The notes under the pieces are model-generated. The model was not told the DNA's origin and searched no databases. It saw nothing but the letters and a program-made list of their open reading frames with translations. A program made the position numbers and the translations under genes. This document shows, piece after piece, positions 1 through 8,900 of a stretch of DNA of 14,749 nucleotides. Position 1 is the first letter of the stretch; the number at the start of each line of letters is the position of its first letter. The stretch is from contig JAZNUG010000133.1 in the NCBI GenBank assembly GCA_045592165.1, forward strand, positions 1 to 14,749, written 5' to 3'. Source of the stretch: SFEL01 sp045592165. Its GTDB lineage: Bacteria > Bacillota > Clostridia > Christensenellales > CAG-138.

Positions 1-1073
1 TTATGGCCATGAGCTCCGGCGCCGTAAATGCCACAGAGCTTGTGGCGGCCCTGATAAACCTTAAGGATGATATCGTTTCCGGCATACGCAATGCACAGGA
101 TTTGGTAAAGGGCTCACTTACTCTGCTGATACTCAACGACAAGGGAGAGATAATCGCCGCCAGAGATAAGCTGGGCAGGCTGCCTGTGCTGATCGGCCAG
201 AATGATGAGGGCTGCTGCGTATCCTTTGAATCCTTTGCTTACCAGAAGCTGGGCTATGCCGATGCCTACGAGCTGGGCCCCGGCGAAATAGTAAAAGTTA
301 CCGCAGACGGCTATGAAAGCATAGCCCCCGCAGGCAAGGACATGCGTATATGTTCCTTCCTGTGGAGTTACTTCGGTTATCCCAATTCCTGCTATGAAGG
401 CATCAACGTTGAGGTTATGCGATACAAGAACGGCATGATCATGGCGGAAAACGAGCAGAAAAAGGGCATAATGCCTGACGTGGACTGCGTTGCAGGCGTG
501 CCGGATTCCGGCCTGCCCCACGCAATAGGCTACGCAAACCGCAGCGGCAAGCCCTTTGCCCGTCCCTTCATAAAGTACACCCCCACCTGGCCCCGCTCCT
601 TCATGTCCACCAATCAGGCTGTACGCAGCCAGGTTGCCAAGATGAAGCAGATACCCGTATCCGAGCTCATCAAGGACAGAAAGCTCATGTTCATAGACGA
701 CTCCATCGTCCGGGGCACCCAGCTTAAGGAAACGGTGGAATTCCTCTACGAATGCGGCGCAAAGGAAGTGCATATGCGCTCCGCCTGCCCTCCCATAATG
801 TACGCCTGCAAGTATCTGAACTTCTCCCGCAGCAATTCCGATATGGATCTGCTTACCCGCAGGGTAATACAGGAGCTGGAAGGCAACATGGGTCAGGAGC
901 ACGTTGACGAATACGCCGATCCCTCCACCCACCGCGGCCAGTGCATGCGAAAGGCCATCTGCGAAAAGCTGGGCTTTGACTCTCTGGAATATCAGTCTCT
1001 TGACGGCCTGCTCAAGGCCATAGGCATCGACCCGGACAAGGTCTGCACCTACTGCTGGACCGGAAAGGAATAA
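1..1073 (+). CDS. purF: Amidophosphoribosyltransferase (PurF), 5' end outside the window
   Basis: PurF catalyses the first committed step of purine synthesis: PRPP plus glutamine gives 5-phosphoribosylamine. The frame is open to the left edge. The ATG at 3 is internal, since 356 visible residues compare with about 470-500 for the family. The missing part includes the N-terminal catalytic Cys of the glutaminase domain. Numbered from the ATG at 3, the end of the glutaminase domain spans about 1-115. The phosphoribosyltransferase domain follows, with a PRPP loop at 228-240 (LMFIDDSIVRGTQ). Cys117 (ICSFLWSYFG), Cys269 (YACKY), Cys348 and Cys351 (CTYC) fit the four ligands of the [4Fe-4S] cluster known from Bacillus subtilis PurF. 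This points to an oxygen-labile enzyme suited to an anaerobe. Any propeptide lies outside the window. The gene ends 8 bases before purM. Confidence 0.95.
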   Translation, partial: MAMSSGAVNATELVAALINLKDDIVSGIRNAQDLVKGSLTLLILNDKGEIIAARDKLGRLPVLIGQNDEGCCVSFESFAYQKLGYADAYELGPGEIVKVTADGYESIAPAGKDMRICSFLWSYFGYPNSCYEGINVEVMRYKNGMIMAENEQKKGIMPDVDCVAGVPDSGLPHAIGYANRSGKPFARPFIKYTPTWPRSFMSTNQAVRSQVAKMKQIPVSELIKDRKLMFIDDSIVRGTQLKETVEFLYECGAKEVHMRSACPPIMYACKYLNFSRSNSDMDLLTRRVIQELEGNMGQEHVDEYADPSTHRGQCMRKAICEKLGFDSLEYQSLDGLLKAIGIDPDKVCTYCWTGKE

Positions 1074-1081
1074 CCTGAATC

Positions 1082-2125
1082 ATGAATAAAGATAAATCCT
1101 ACTCCGCTTCCTATGCCGCCGCCGGCGTTGACATTACCGCCGGCTACGAAGGCGTAAAGCTTATGCAGAAGCATGTAAAGCGTACCGTTATCCCCGGCGT
1201 GGTATCCGGCATCGGCGGTTTCGGCGGCCTGTTCCAGCCCGATATCTCCGGCATGAAGGAGCCTGTTCTGGTATCCGGTACCGACGGCGTGGGCACCAAG
1301 ATACGCATTGCCCAGCTGCTGGATAAGCATGACACCATAGGCATCGACTGCGTTGCCATGTGCGTAAACGATATAATCTGCTGCGGCGCAAAGCCCCTGT
1401 TTTTCCTGGATTATATCGCCATCGGCAAAAACGATCCCGTCAAGGTCGCGGATATAGTATCCGGCGTTGCAGAAGGCTGCGTACGCTCCTCCTGCGCCCT
1501 TGTGGGCGGCGAAACCGCAGAGCATCCCGGCGTTATGGCCGCCGATGACTATGACCTTGCCGGCTTCTCCGTAGGCATAGTGGATAAGGCTGACATCATT
1601 GACTCCGCTTCCATGAAGAGCGGCGATGCCATAATCGCTCTGCCCTCCTCCGGCGTTCATTCCAACGGCTTCTCCCTTGTCCGCAAGGTATTCGACGTTG
1701 AGCACGCCGACCTTAATATGTATTCCGATGAGCTGGGCATGACCCTTGGCGAAGCCCTCCTCACCCCCACCGTAATTTACGTAAACCCCGTTCTTAACGC
1801 CATGAAGGTTGCTTCCATCAGCGGCGTAAGCCATATCACCGGCGGCGGCTTCTACGAAAATATCCCCCGCTGCATGCCTGACGGTCTCTGCGCCAAGGTG
1901 GACAAGTCCGCCATCCGCTCCCTGCCCATATTCGATATGATAGAGCGCCTTGGCAATATCCCCGAAAGAGATATGTTCAACACCTACAACATGGGCGTTG
2001 GCATGGCTGTTATCACCGCAAAGGAAGACTGCGACAAGGCTGTTGCCTCCTTCAAGGCAAGCGGCATTGACGCATACGTTCTGGGCGAAGTGACCCAGGG
2101 CGAAGAAAAGGTGGTATTATGCTGA
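1082..2125 (+). CDS. purM: Phosphoribosylformylglycinamidine cyclo-ligase (AIR synthetase, PurM)
   Basis: PurM closes the imidazole ring: FGAM plus ATP gives AIR. At 347 residues it matches the usual length of about 340-350. Family landmarks are SGTDGVGTK at 65-73, the DCVAMCVNDIICCGAKP stretch from 89, ALVGGETAEHPG at 139-150, then SSGVHSNGFSLVRKV and HITGGGFYENIPR. The PurM/PurL superfamily builds its ATP site from such Gly- and Asp-rich loops. The start fits the usual short N-terminus before AGVDI.AGYE. A purine-rich site (GGAAAGGA, about 1062-1069) lies at the end of purF, slightly far from the ATG, so coupling to purF translation is plausible. The 3' end overlaps purN by 7 bases. Confidence 0.97.
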   Translation: MNKDKSYSASYAAAGVDITAGYEGVKLMQKHVKRTVIPGVVSGIGGFGGLFQPDISGMKEPVLVSGTDGVGTKIRIAQLLDKHDTIGIDCVAMCVNDIICCGAKPLFFLDYIAIGKNDPVKVADIVSGVAEGCVRSSCALVGGETAEHPGVMAADDYDLAGFSVGIVDKADIIDSASMKSGDAIIALPSSGVHSNGFSLVRKVFDVEHADLNMYSDELGMTLGEALLTPTVIYVNPVLNAMKVASISGVSHITGGGFYENIPRCMPDGLCAKVDKSAIRSLPIFDMIERLGNIPERDMFNTYNMGVGMAVITAKEDCDKAVASFKASGIDAYVLGEVTQGEEKVVLC

Positions 2126-2733
2126 AGAAAGCCCGCATAGCCGTGCTGGTATCCGGCGGCGGCACAAACCTGCAGGCTCTGCTGGACAGTCAGGGCCGGG
2201 GTGAGCTGCCCCATGGAGAGATCTGCCTTGTAATATCCTCTCAGCCCGGAGCCTACGCCCTTGAAAGGGCGGCAAAGGCCGGCGTGGACGGCAAGGTGGT
2301 CAGCCGCAAAGAAAGCGGCTCTCAGGAGATATTCGAGGCGGGCATTTCCGCCCTCCTTGAGGAATACTCCATCGACCTTATAATACTGGCCGGCTTTATG
2401 AGCATACTCAGCGAAGATTTCACCCGCCGCTGGCCCGAGCGCATCATAAATGTGCATCCCGCCCTTATTCCCTCCTTTGCAGGCAAGGGATTCTACGGCC
2501 TGAGGGTGCATCAGGCCGCCCTTGAAAGGGGCGTTAAGGTGACCGGCGCCACGGTACACTTTGTAAACGAAATACCCGACGGCGGAAGGATCATCCTTCA
2601 GAAAGCCGTGGAAATCATGGATGACGACACCCCTGAAACCCTTCAGCGGCGTGTCATGGAGCAGGCCGAATGGCTGCTGCTGCCCAGGGCGGCAGAGCTT
2701 GTGAGCCGCAGCATTGTGGAAGAAAGAGGTTAA
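2119..2733 (+). CDS. purN: Phosphoribosylglycinamide formyltransferase (GAR transformylase, PurN)
   Basis: PurN transfers the formyl group of 10-formyl-THF to GAR, giving FGAR. The 204 residues match the folate-dependent family. VSGGGTNLQAL at 11-21 is the N-terminal phosphate-binding loop. The catalytic triad known from E. coli PurN is present as Asn111 and His113 (NVHPALIPSF) and Asp154 (IPDGG). HQAAL and GATVHFV also match. It is not PurT, the formate-dependent ATP-grasp alternative. The ATG at 2119 sits inside the purM stop (ATGCTGA), so the two are probably translationally coupled. Its cofactor would be made by the fhs product at the end of the same unit. Confidence 0.96.
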   Translation: MLKKARIAVLVSGGGTNLQALLDSQGRGELPHGEICLVISSQPGAYALERAAKAGVDGKVVSRKESGSQEIFEAGISALLEEYSIDLIILAGFMSILSEDFTRRWPERIINVHPALIPSFAGKGFYGLRVHQAALERGVKVTGATVHFVNEIPDGGRIILQKAVEIMDDDTPETLQRRVMEQAEWLLLPRAAELVSRSIVEERG

Positions 2734-2739
2734 AACTCA

Positions 2740-3450
2740 ATGAACGTATACGAAACCTACGATATCGCATCCCTTCTCAGGGGCAATACCTATCCCGGCC
2801 GCGGCATCATCCTCGGCACCACCCCCGATGGCGAATATTCCGTTGCAGCATACTTCATCATGGGCCGCAGCATAAACAGCCGCAACCGCGTATTCATCCA
2901 GGAGCCCGACGGAATCCGCACCGAGGCATTTGACCCCTCCAAGCTTTCCGATCCCAGCCTTATCATCTATCATCCCGTTCGCGAGCTGGGCCGCAGCCTT
3001 ATCGTCACCAACGGCGATCAGACCGACACCATCCGCGATTATCTCGAGCGGGGCGAAACCCTTGAACAGGCCCTCCGTACCCGTGAATTTGAGCCGGACG
3101 GCCCCAACTGGACCCCCCGCATCTCCGGCCTGCTCTGCCCCGATGGCAGCTTCAGGATGTCCATCCTCAAGTCCGCCGATCCCGAGGGCAGCGCCTGCGC
3201 CCGCAATTTCTTCGAGTATCCCGCCCTTAAGGGGCAGGGCCGCTTCCTGCATACCTATGTGTGCGACGGCAATCCCATCCCCACCTTCACCGGCGAGCCT
3301 GAGCGCATTGCCATAGAGGGCGATATTGACAGCTTTACCGCTATGCTGTGGGATAATCTCAACGAGGACAACAAGATCTCCCTCTTTGTGCGCTATACCA
3401 ACCTGAAGACCGGCGAAAAGCAGCAGCGCATACTCAATAAGAACTGCTAA
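2740..3450 (+). CDS. purO: IMP cyclohydrolase of the PurO family
   Basis: This should catalyse the last step to IMP, ring closure of FAICAR. The 236-residue protein shows features I recognise from the PurO-type IMP cyclohydrolase family (IMP_cyclohyd in Pfam, first known from archaea): YPGRGIILG at 18-26, MGRSINSRNRVF at 41-52, VTNGDQTDTI at 89-98 and PNWTPRISG at 122-130. It bears no resemblance to the methylglyoxal-synthase-like N-terminal domain that does this job in ordinary bacterial PurH. It lies directly before a PurH that lacks that domain, which strongly supports the assignment. A modest ribosome-binding site (AAAGAGG, 2723-2729) lies 10 bases before the ATG. There is no signal peptide or membrane segment, so it is cytosolic. 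The function is inferred from family and context. Confidence 0.9.
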   Translation: MNVYETYDIASLLRGNTYPGRGIILGTTPDGEYSVAAYFIMGRSINSRNRVFIQEPDGIRTEAFDPSKLSDPSLIIYHPVRELGRSLIVTNGDQTDTIRDYLERGETLEQALRTREFEPDGPNWTPRISGLLCPDGSFRMSILKSADPEGSACARNFFEYPALKGQGRFLHTYVCDGNPIPTFTGEPERIAIEGDIDSFTAMLWDNLNEDNKISLFVRYTNLKTGEKQQRILNKNC

Positions 3451-3464
3451 AGGAGACAGCATCA

Positions 3465-4643
3465 ATGGAAAAATTCGAACTTAAATACGGCTGCAATCCC
3501 AATCAGAAGCCCGCAAGCATCTACATGAAGGACGGAAGCCAGCTGCCCATTCAGGTGCTCAACGGCAGACCCGGCTTTATCAACTTCCTTGACGCTTTCA
3601 ATTCCTATCAGCTGGTAAAGGAGCTTAAGGAAGCCACCGGCATACCCTCCGCCGCCTCCTTCAAGCATGTATCCCCCGCAGGCGCCGCCGTGGGTACTCC
3701 TTTGAGTGAAACCGAAAAGAAGATCTACTTCGTGGAATCCGATAAGGAACTTTCCCCCATCGCCTGCGCCTATATCAAGGCAAGGGGCGCAGACAGGCTC
3801 TGCTCCTTCGGCGACTGGGCAGCCCTGTCCGATGTATGCGATGCGGACACCGCAAACTACCTTAAGCTGGAAGTATCCGACGGCATAATCGCCCCCGGCT
3901 ACACCGATGAAGCCCTTGAGATCCTCAAAACCAAGAAGAAGGGCGCATACAACATCGTTCAGATAGACCCCGATTATGTGCCTGCAGAGCAGGAATGCAA
4001 GGATGTATTCGGCATCACCTTTGAGCAGGGCCATAACAACTTTAAAATCGACGAATCCCTCCTTGAAAATATCGTAACCGAAAACAAGGAGCTTACTCCC
4101 GAGGCAAAGATCGATATGATCATCGCCCTCATCACCCTTAAGTACACCCAGTCCAATTCCGTATGCTACGTTAAGGACGGACAGGCCATAGGCATCGGCG
4201 CAGGCCAGCAGAGCCGTATCCACTGCACACGCCTGGCCGGCAGCAAAGCAGATAACTGGTATCTCCGCCAGCATCCCGCAGTGCTTGCCCTGCCCTTCCT
4301 GGATGACATACGCCGCCCCGACAGGGACAATGCCATCGACGTATACATCTCCGATGAATACGAAGACGTCCTTGCTGACGGCGCATGGCAGGCTGTATTC
4401 AAGACCCGCCCCGAACCCCTCTCTGCCCAGGATAAGAAGGCATGGATCGCCACCCAGAGCAACGTTACCGTAGGCAGCGATGCATTCTTCCCCTTTGGCG
4501 ACAACGTTGAGCGTGCAAGGAAGAGCGGCGTAAAATACATCGCCCAGCCCGGCGGCTCCATCCGGGATGATCACGTAATCGCAACCGCCGATAAGCACGG
4601 CATGGCAATGTGCTTCACCGGCATGCGTCTGTTCCATCACTAA
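3465..4643 (+). CDS. purH: AICAR formyltransferase, stand-alone (PurH C-terminal domain only)
   Basis: This enzyme formylates AICAR with 10-formyl-THF to give FAICAR, the substrate of the PurO-type protein upstream. All 392 residues belong to the transformylase part. SFKHVSPAGAAVG at 65-77 carries the catalytic Lys67-His68 pair of the family. KYTQSNSVCYVKDGQ at 226-240, GQQSR at 247-251, SDAFFPFGD at 338-346 and QPGGSIRDD at 361-369 are family hallmarks. The roughly 200-residue cyclohydrolase domain of bifunctional PurH is absent. The gene starts 15 bases after the purO stop behind a strong site (AAAGGAG, 3449-3455), so no room was left for it. This is a true short form, not a frameshift. It is longer than the equivalent part of E. 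coli PurH, which implies internal insertions. It ends in two tandem in-frame TAA codons. Confidence 0.95.
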   Translation: MEKFELKYGCNPNQKPASIYMKDGSQLPIQVLNGRPGFINFLDAFNSYQLVKELKEATGIPSAASFKHVSPAGAAVGTPLSETEKKIYFVESDKELSPIACAYIKARGADRLCSFGDWAALSDVCDADTANYLKLEVSDGIIAPGYTDEALEILKTKKKGAYNIVQIDPDYVPAEQECKDVFGITFEQGHNNFKIDESLLENIVTENKELTPEAKIDMIIALITLKYTQSNSVCYVKDGQAIGIGAGQQSRIHCTRLAGSKADNWYLRQHPAVLALPFLDDIRRPDRDNAIDVYISDEYEDVLADGAWQAVFKTRPEPLSAQDKKAWIATQSNVTVGSDAFFPFGDNVERARKSGVKYIAQPGGSIRDDHVIATADKHGMAMCFTGMRLFHH

Positions 4644-4655
4644 TAATCAATATAC

Positions 4656-4661
4656 GGGAGG
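4656..4661 (+). promoter_or_regulatory. Ribosome-binding site that sets the purD start
   Basis: GGGAGG lies 8 bases before a GTG at 4670 in the purD frame. The in-frame ATG at 4610 has no such site and lies inside purH. The ATG at 4679 is 17 bases away and would remove the first three residues of the purD beta strand. The site therefore favours the GTG. Confidence 0.75.
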
Positions 4662-4669
4662 AAACGAAC

Positions 4670-5938
4670 GTGCGAATTATGGTAATAGGCGGCGGCGGAA
4701 GGGAACACGCCATCGTCAGGGCGCTGAAAAAGAATCCCACTGTTGAAACCATATACTGCCTGCCCGGCAACGGCGGAATAGCCATGGATGCCCAGTGCGT
4801 ATCCATCGGCGCAAAGGACATTCCCGCTCAGGTGGAGTTTGCCCTGCAGAACAGCATTGACTACGCCGTGGTCGCTCCGGATGACCCTCTGGCTCTGGGC
4901 GCCGTGGATGCACTCACCGCCGCAGGCATACCCTGCTTCGGTCCTGACAAGAGCGCTGCCATCATCGAAAGCAGCAAGGCCTTCGCAAAGGACCTGATGA
5001 AAAAATACAATATCCCCACCGCCGCATACGAGCTGTTCACCGACCTTGATGCGGCTAAGGAATACCTTGAATCCTGCCCCATCCCCGTGGTTATAAAGGC
5101 GGACGGTCTTGCGCTGGGCAAGGGTGTTATCATTGCCGAAACCCGGGAAGAAGCCATGGAAGCCGTAACCTCCATGATGCAGGACAAGATATTCGGCGAC
5201 AGCGGCAACCGCGTTGTAATCGAAGAATTCCTCACCGGCCCCGAAGTATCCGTCCTCAGCTTTACCGATGGCGAAACCGTGGTACCCATGGTATCCTCCA
5301 TGGACCACAAGCGGGTAAACGAAGGGGATACCGGCCTCAATACCGGCGGCATGGGTGCAATAGCCCCCAATCCCTTCTATACCCAGGAGGTTGCCCGCCG
5401 CTGCATGGATGAGATATTCCTGCCCACCATCCGCGCCATGAAGGCAGAGGGCCGCACCTTCCGCGGCTGCCTGTACTTCGGTCTGATGGTAACAGAGAAG
5501 GGCCCCAAGGTTATCGAATACAACTGCCGCTTCGGCGATCCCGAAACCCAGGCTGTGCTGCCCCTGCTCAGGAGCGACCTGCTCACCGTCATGCAGGCAG
5601 TAACCAACGGCACCCTTAAGGACACCCCCGTTGAATTCGACGGCGGCTGCTCCTGCTGCGTGGTAATGGCCTCCAACGGCTACCCCGGCAAGTATCAGAC
5701 CGGCTTCCCCATCACCATGGATGAAGAAGCAAAGGCCCATACCTACATCGCCGGCGCAAAGGCTGCCGATGAGGGCCTGGTTACCGGCGGCGGCCGCGTG
5801 CTTGGCGTAACCGCCACCGCAGCCACATTGCCCGAAGCCATAAAGGAAGCATACCGTCTGGTGGAAAAAGTAAGCTTTGACGGCGCATATTACCGCCGCG
5901 ACATAGGACACAGAGCCCTTTCAGAATTGGAGAAATAA
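4670..5938 (+). CDS. purD: Phosphoribosylamine-glycine ligase (GAR synthetase, PurD)
   Basis: PurD is an ATP-grasp ligase joining phosphoribosylamine and glycine to form GAR, step two of the pathway. Starting at the GTG at 4670 gives 422 residues, the usual family length. The N-terminus then reads MRIMVIGGGGREHAI, as in most PurD proteins. A longer reading from the ATG at 4610 would add 20 residues overlapping purH and is unlikely. Landmarks are GGGGREHA at 7-14, PDDPLALG at 70-77, the ATP-binding stretch VIKADGLALGKGV at 141-153, EEFLTGPEVSVL at 185-196, TGGMGAIAP at 225-233 and the metal-binding EYNCRFGDPETQ at 283-294. The substrate-binding loop has PDDPL where many PurD proteins have PEAPL. 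The gene ends one base before purL, whose site GGAG (5929-5932) lies inside purD. Confidence 0.95.
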   Translation: MRIMVIGGGGREHAIVRALKKNPTVETIYCLPGNGGIAMDAQCVSIGAKDIPAQVEFALQNSIDYAVVAPDDPLALGAVDALTAAGIPCFGPDKSAAIIESSKAFAKDLMKKYNIPTAAYELFTDLDAAKEYLESCPIPVVIKADGLALGKGVIIAETREEAMEAVTSMMQDKIFGDSGNRVVIEEFLTGPEVSVLSFTDGETVVPMVSSMDHKRVNEGDTGLNTGGMGAIAPNPFYTQEVARRCMDEIFLPTIRAMKAEGRTFRGCLYFGLMVTEKGPKVIEYNCRFGDPETQAVLPLLRSDLLTVMQAVTNGTLKDTPVEFDGGCSCCVVMASNGYPGKYQTGFPITMDEEAKAHTYIAGAKAADEGLVTGGGRVLGVTATAATLPEAIKEAYRLVEKVSFDGAYYRRDIGHRALSELEK

Positions 5939-5939
5939 T

Positions 5940-8900
5940 ATGGTATTCAGAGTATTTGTAGAAAAGAAGCCCGGTATCTCCGCAGAAGCAGCCGGCCTGC
6001 TGGCCGAATGCCGCGGTTTCCTCGGCATATCCGGCCTTGAGGAAGTACGCGTACTCAATCGCTATGACGTGGAAGGCATAGACAGGGAGCTGTTTGACTA
6101 TGCAAAGACCACGGTATTTTCCGAGCCCCCCGTGGATATGTGCGCCGAAGAAATAGACCTCGGCGGCGCAGCCGCAGTGCTTGCAGTGGAAGCGCTGCCC
6201 GGTCAGTTTGACCAGCGGGCAGACTCCGCCGCCCAGTGCATTCAGCTGTTGAGCCAGTGCGAACGCCCCACCGTCCGCTGCGCGAAGGTATATGCCCTCT
6301 ACGGAAAACTCACCGAGGCCGATCTTGACGCCATCCGCGCCCACGTTATCAACCCCGTGGAATCCCGCGAGGCCTCCCTTGAAAAGCCCGAGACCCTTTA
6401 TATTGAGCACGCTCAGCCCGACTCTGTTGCCACCGTGGAAGGCTTCACCGCCCTTGATGACAACGGCCTCGGTGAGCTTCTCAGCACGCTCGGCCTTGCA
6501 ATGGATATGGACGACCTGCGCTTCCTGCAGGGCTATTTCCGGGATACTGAGCGCCGCGACCCCACCATCACTGAAATCCGTCTGGTAGACACCTACTGGT
6601 CTGACCATTGCCGTCACACCACCTTCTCCACCCACCTTGACAGCATCTCCATTGAGGACGAGGCTATCGCTGCGGCTTATGAGCGCTATCTTGCCGCCCG
6701 CGTTGAGGTATACGGCGAAGAAAAGGCAGCAAAGCGTCCCCAGACCCTTATGGATATCGCCACCATCGGCGCAAAGACCCTCAAGAAGAGAGGCCTGCTG
6801 CCCGAGCTGGATGAAAGCGAAGAGATCAACGCCTGCTCCATCCGCGTTAACGCCAAGGTTGACGGTCAGGATGAGGACTGGCTGCTGATGTTCAAAAACG
6901 AAACCCACAACCATCCCACCGAGATAGAGCCCTTCGGCGGCGCAGCGACCTGCATCGGCGGCTGCATCCGCGATGCCCTCTCCGGCCGTGCATACGTTCA
7001 TCAGGCAATGCGCTTCACCGGCGGCGGCGATCCCCGCACCCCCCTGCATGAAACTCCCGAGGGCAAGCTGCCCCAGCGCAGGCTGGCCCAGACCGCCGCA
7101 GCAGGCTATTCCTCCTACGGCAATCAGATCGGCCTTGCCACCGGCCACGTTGCCGAGGTATATCACAGCGGCTATGTTGCAAAGCGCCTTGAATGCGGCG
7201 CGGTAGTTGCCGCAGCCCCCGCCGAGAATGTTGTCCGCGAGCGCCCCGCCGCAGGGGACGTTGTAATCCTGCTTGGCGGCCGCACCGGCCGTGACGGCAT
7301 CGGCGGCGCAACCGGCTCCTCCAAGTCCCATAATAAAAAGTCCCTTGCCACCATGGCCAGCGAAGTTCAGAAGGGCAATGCCCCCGAAGAGCGCAAGATC
7401 CAGCGCCTGTTCCGCAACGGCGATGTTACCCGCCTTATCAAGCGCTGCAATGACTTTGGCGCAGGCGGCGTAAGCGTTGCCATAGGCGAACTGGCAGACG
7501 GCCTTACCATTGAGCTGGACGCAGTACGCAAGAAGTACGAGGGCCTTGACGGCACCGAACTTGCCATCTCCGAAAGCCAGGAGCGCATGGCAGTTGTGGT
7601 TGCTCCTGAAAATGTCGAAACCTTCATCGCTGAAGCACAGAAGGAAAACCTTGAAGCATACGTAGTTGCCACCGTAACCGAAGACCCCCGCATGGTAATG
7701 CACTGGAAGGGCAGCACTATTGCAAACCTTTCCCGCGAATTCCTGGGCACCAACGGCGCAACCAAGCATGCAAACGTTGCCATTCCCGCCGTAAAGCGGG
7801 ATGACCTTAAGGCCGCCCGCTTCGGCTCTCTCCGCGAAATGGCACAGAGCCTGCCCTGCGCAGGCCGCAGAGGTCTCATCGAGCGCTTTGACAGCACCAT
7901 AGGCGCAGGCTCCCTGCTGATGCCCTTCGGCGGCGAAACCCAGCGCACCCCCACCCAGGCAATGGCGGCGCTGCTGCCTGTACTGCCCGGCCAGCACACC
8001 AGCCAGGGCAGCCTTATGGCATGGGGCTGCGATCCGGATACACTGTCCCTCTCCCCCTATGACGGAGCATACGGCGCAGTGTACACCTCCATGGCCAAGC
8101 TGGTTTCCGCAGGCGCAGACTACACCAAGGCATACCTCTCCTTCCAGGAGTTCTTTGAAAAGCTGAAGGATCAGCCCATCCGCTGGGGCAAGCCCTTTGC
8201 GGCGCTGCTGGGCGCGCTGGATGCTCAGCTGGAGCTGGGCGCAGCAGCAATCGGCGGCAAGGACTCCATGTCCGGCTCCTTCATGGATATGGATGTCCCC
8301 CCCACCCTTATCTCCTTTGCCGTATGTCCCATCCTTGCAGAGGATGTGCTGAGCCCCGAGTTCAAGGAATCCGGCCACCCCGTATATCTGTTTGCCGGCA
8401 ATGACACCAAGGCCGCATGGGAAGCCTTCCATGAGCTGCATAAGCAGGGCCTTGTTTCCTCCGCATGGGCAGTTGAGCAGAGCGTCAGCGAAGGTATCAT
8501 GAAGATGTCCTTCGGCAACAACATAGGCTTTGCCTCCACCTCCGATATTGAATGGCACGCACCCATGCCCGGCGCAATCATTGCCGAGCTTACCGAGGAA
8601 GTATCCCTGCCCTACGCCCTCATCGGCTTTACCACTGCGGACGGCATGATCGCCCTCGGAGAAGACAGCGCAGAGATCGCAGAGCTGCTGGCCATCAATG
8701 AGGCAGTTCTCGAGGATGTATATCCCACCAAGGCAAACCAGGCAGAGGAAATTCCCACCTTCTCCTATGATGAGCCCTGCGCCATTGCTTCCAATGTGAA
8801 GACCGCAAAGCCCAAGGCTCTCATCCCTGTATTCCCCGGCACCAACTGCGAATTTGACACCGCCCGCGCCCTTATGGAAGCAGGCGGCGAAGCCGAGATA

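Noticed and set aside
3465..4643. Short PurH as a truncated or frameshifted pseudogene
   Set aside because: It has its own strong ribosome-binding site and start, all transformylase motifs and a normal C-terminus. There is no remnant of the missing domain upstream, where a PurO-type gene sits instead.
4610..4669. Extended purD start at the ATG at 4610
   Set aside because: It lies inside purH, has no ribosome-binding site and adds residues not found in PurD proteins. The GTG at 4670 with GGGAGG fits better.
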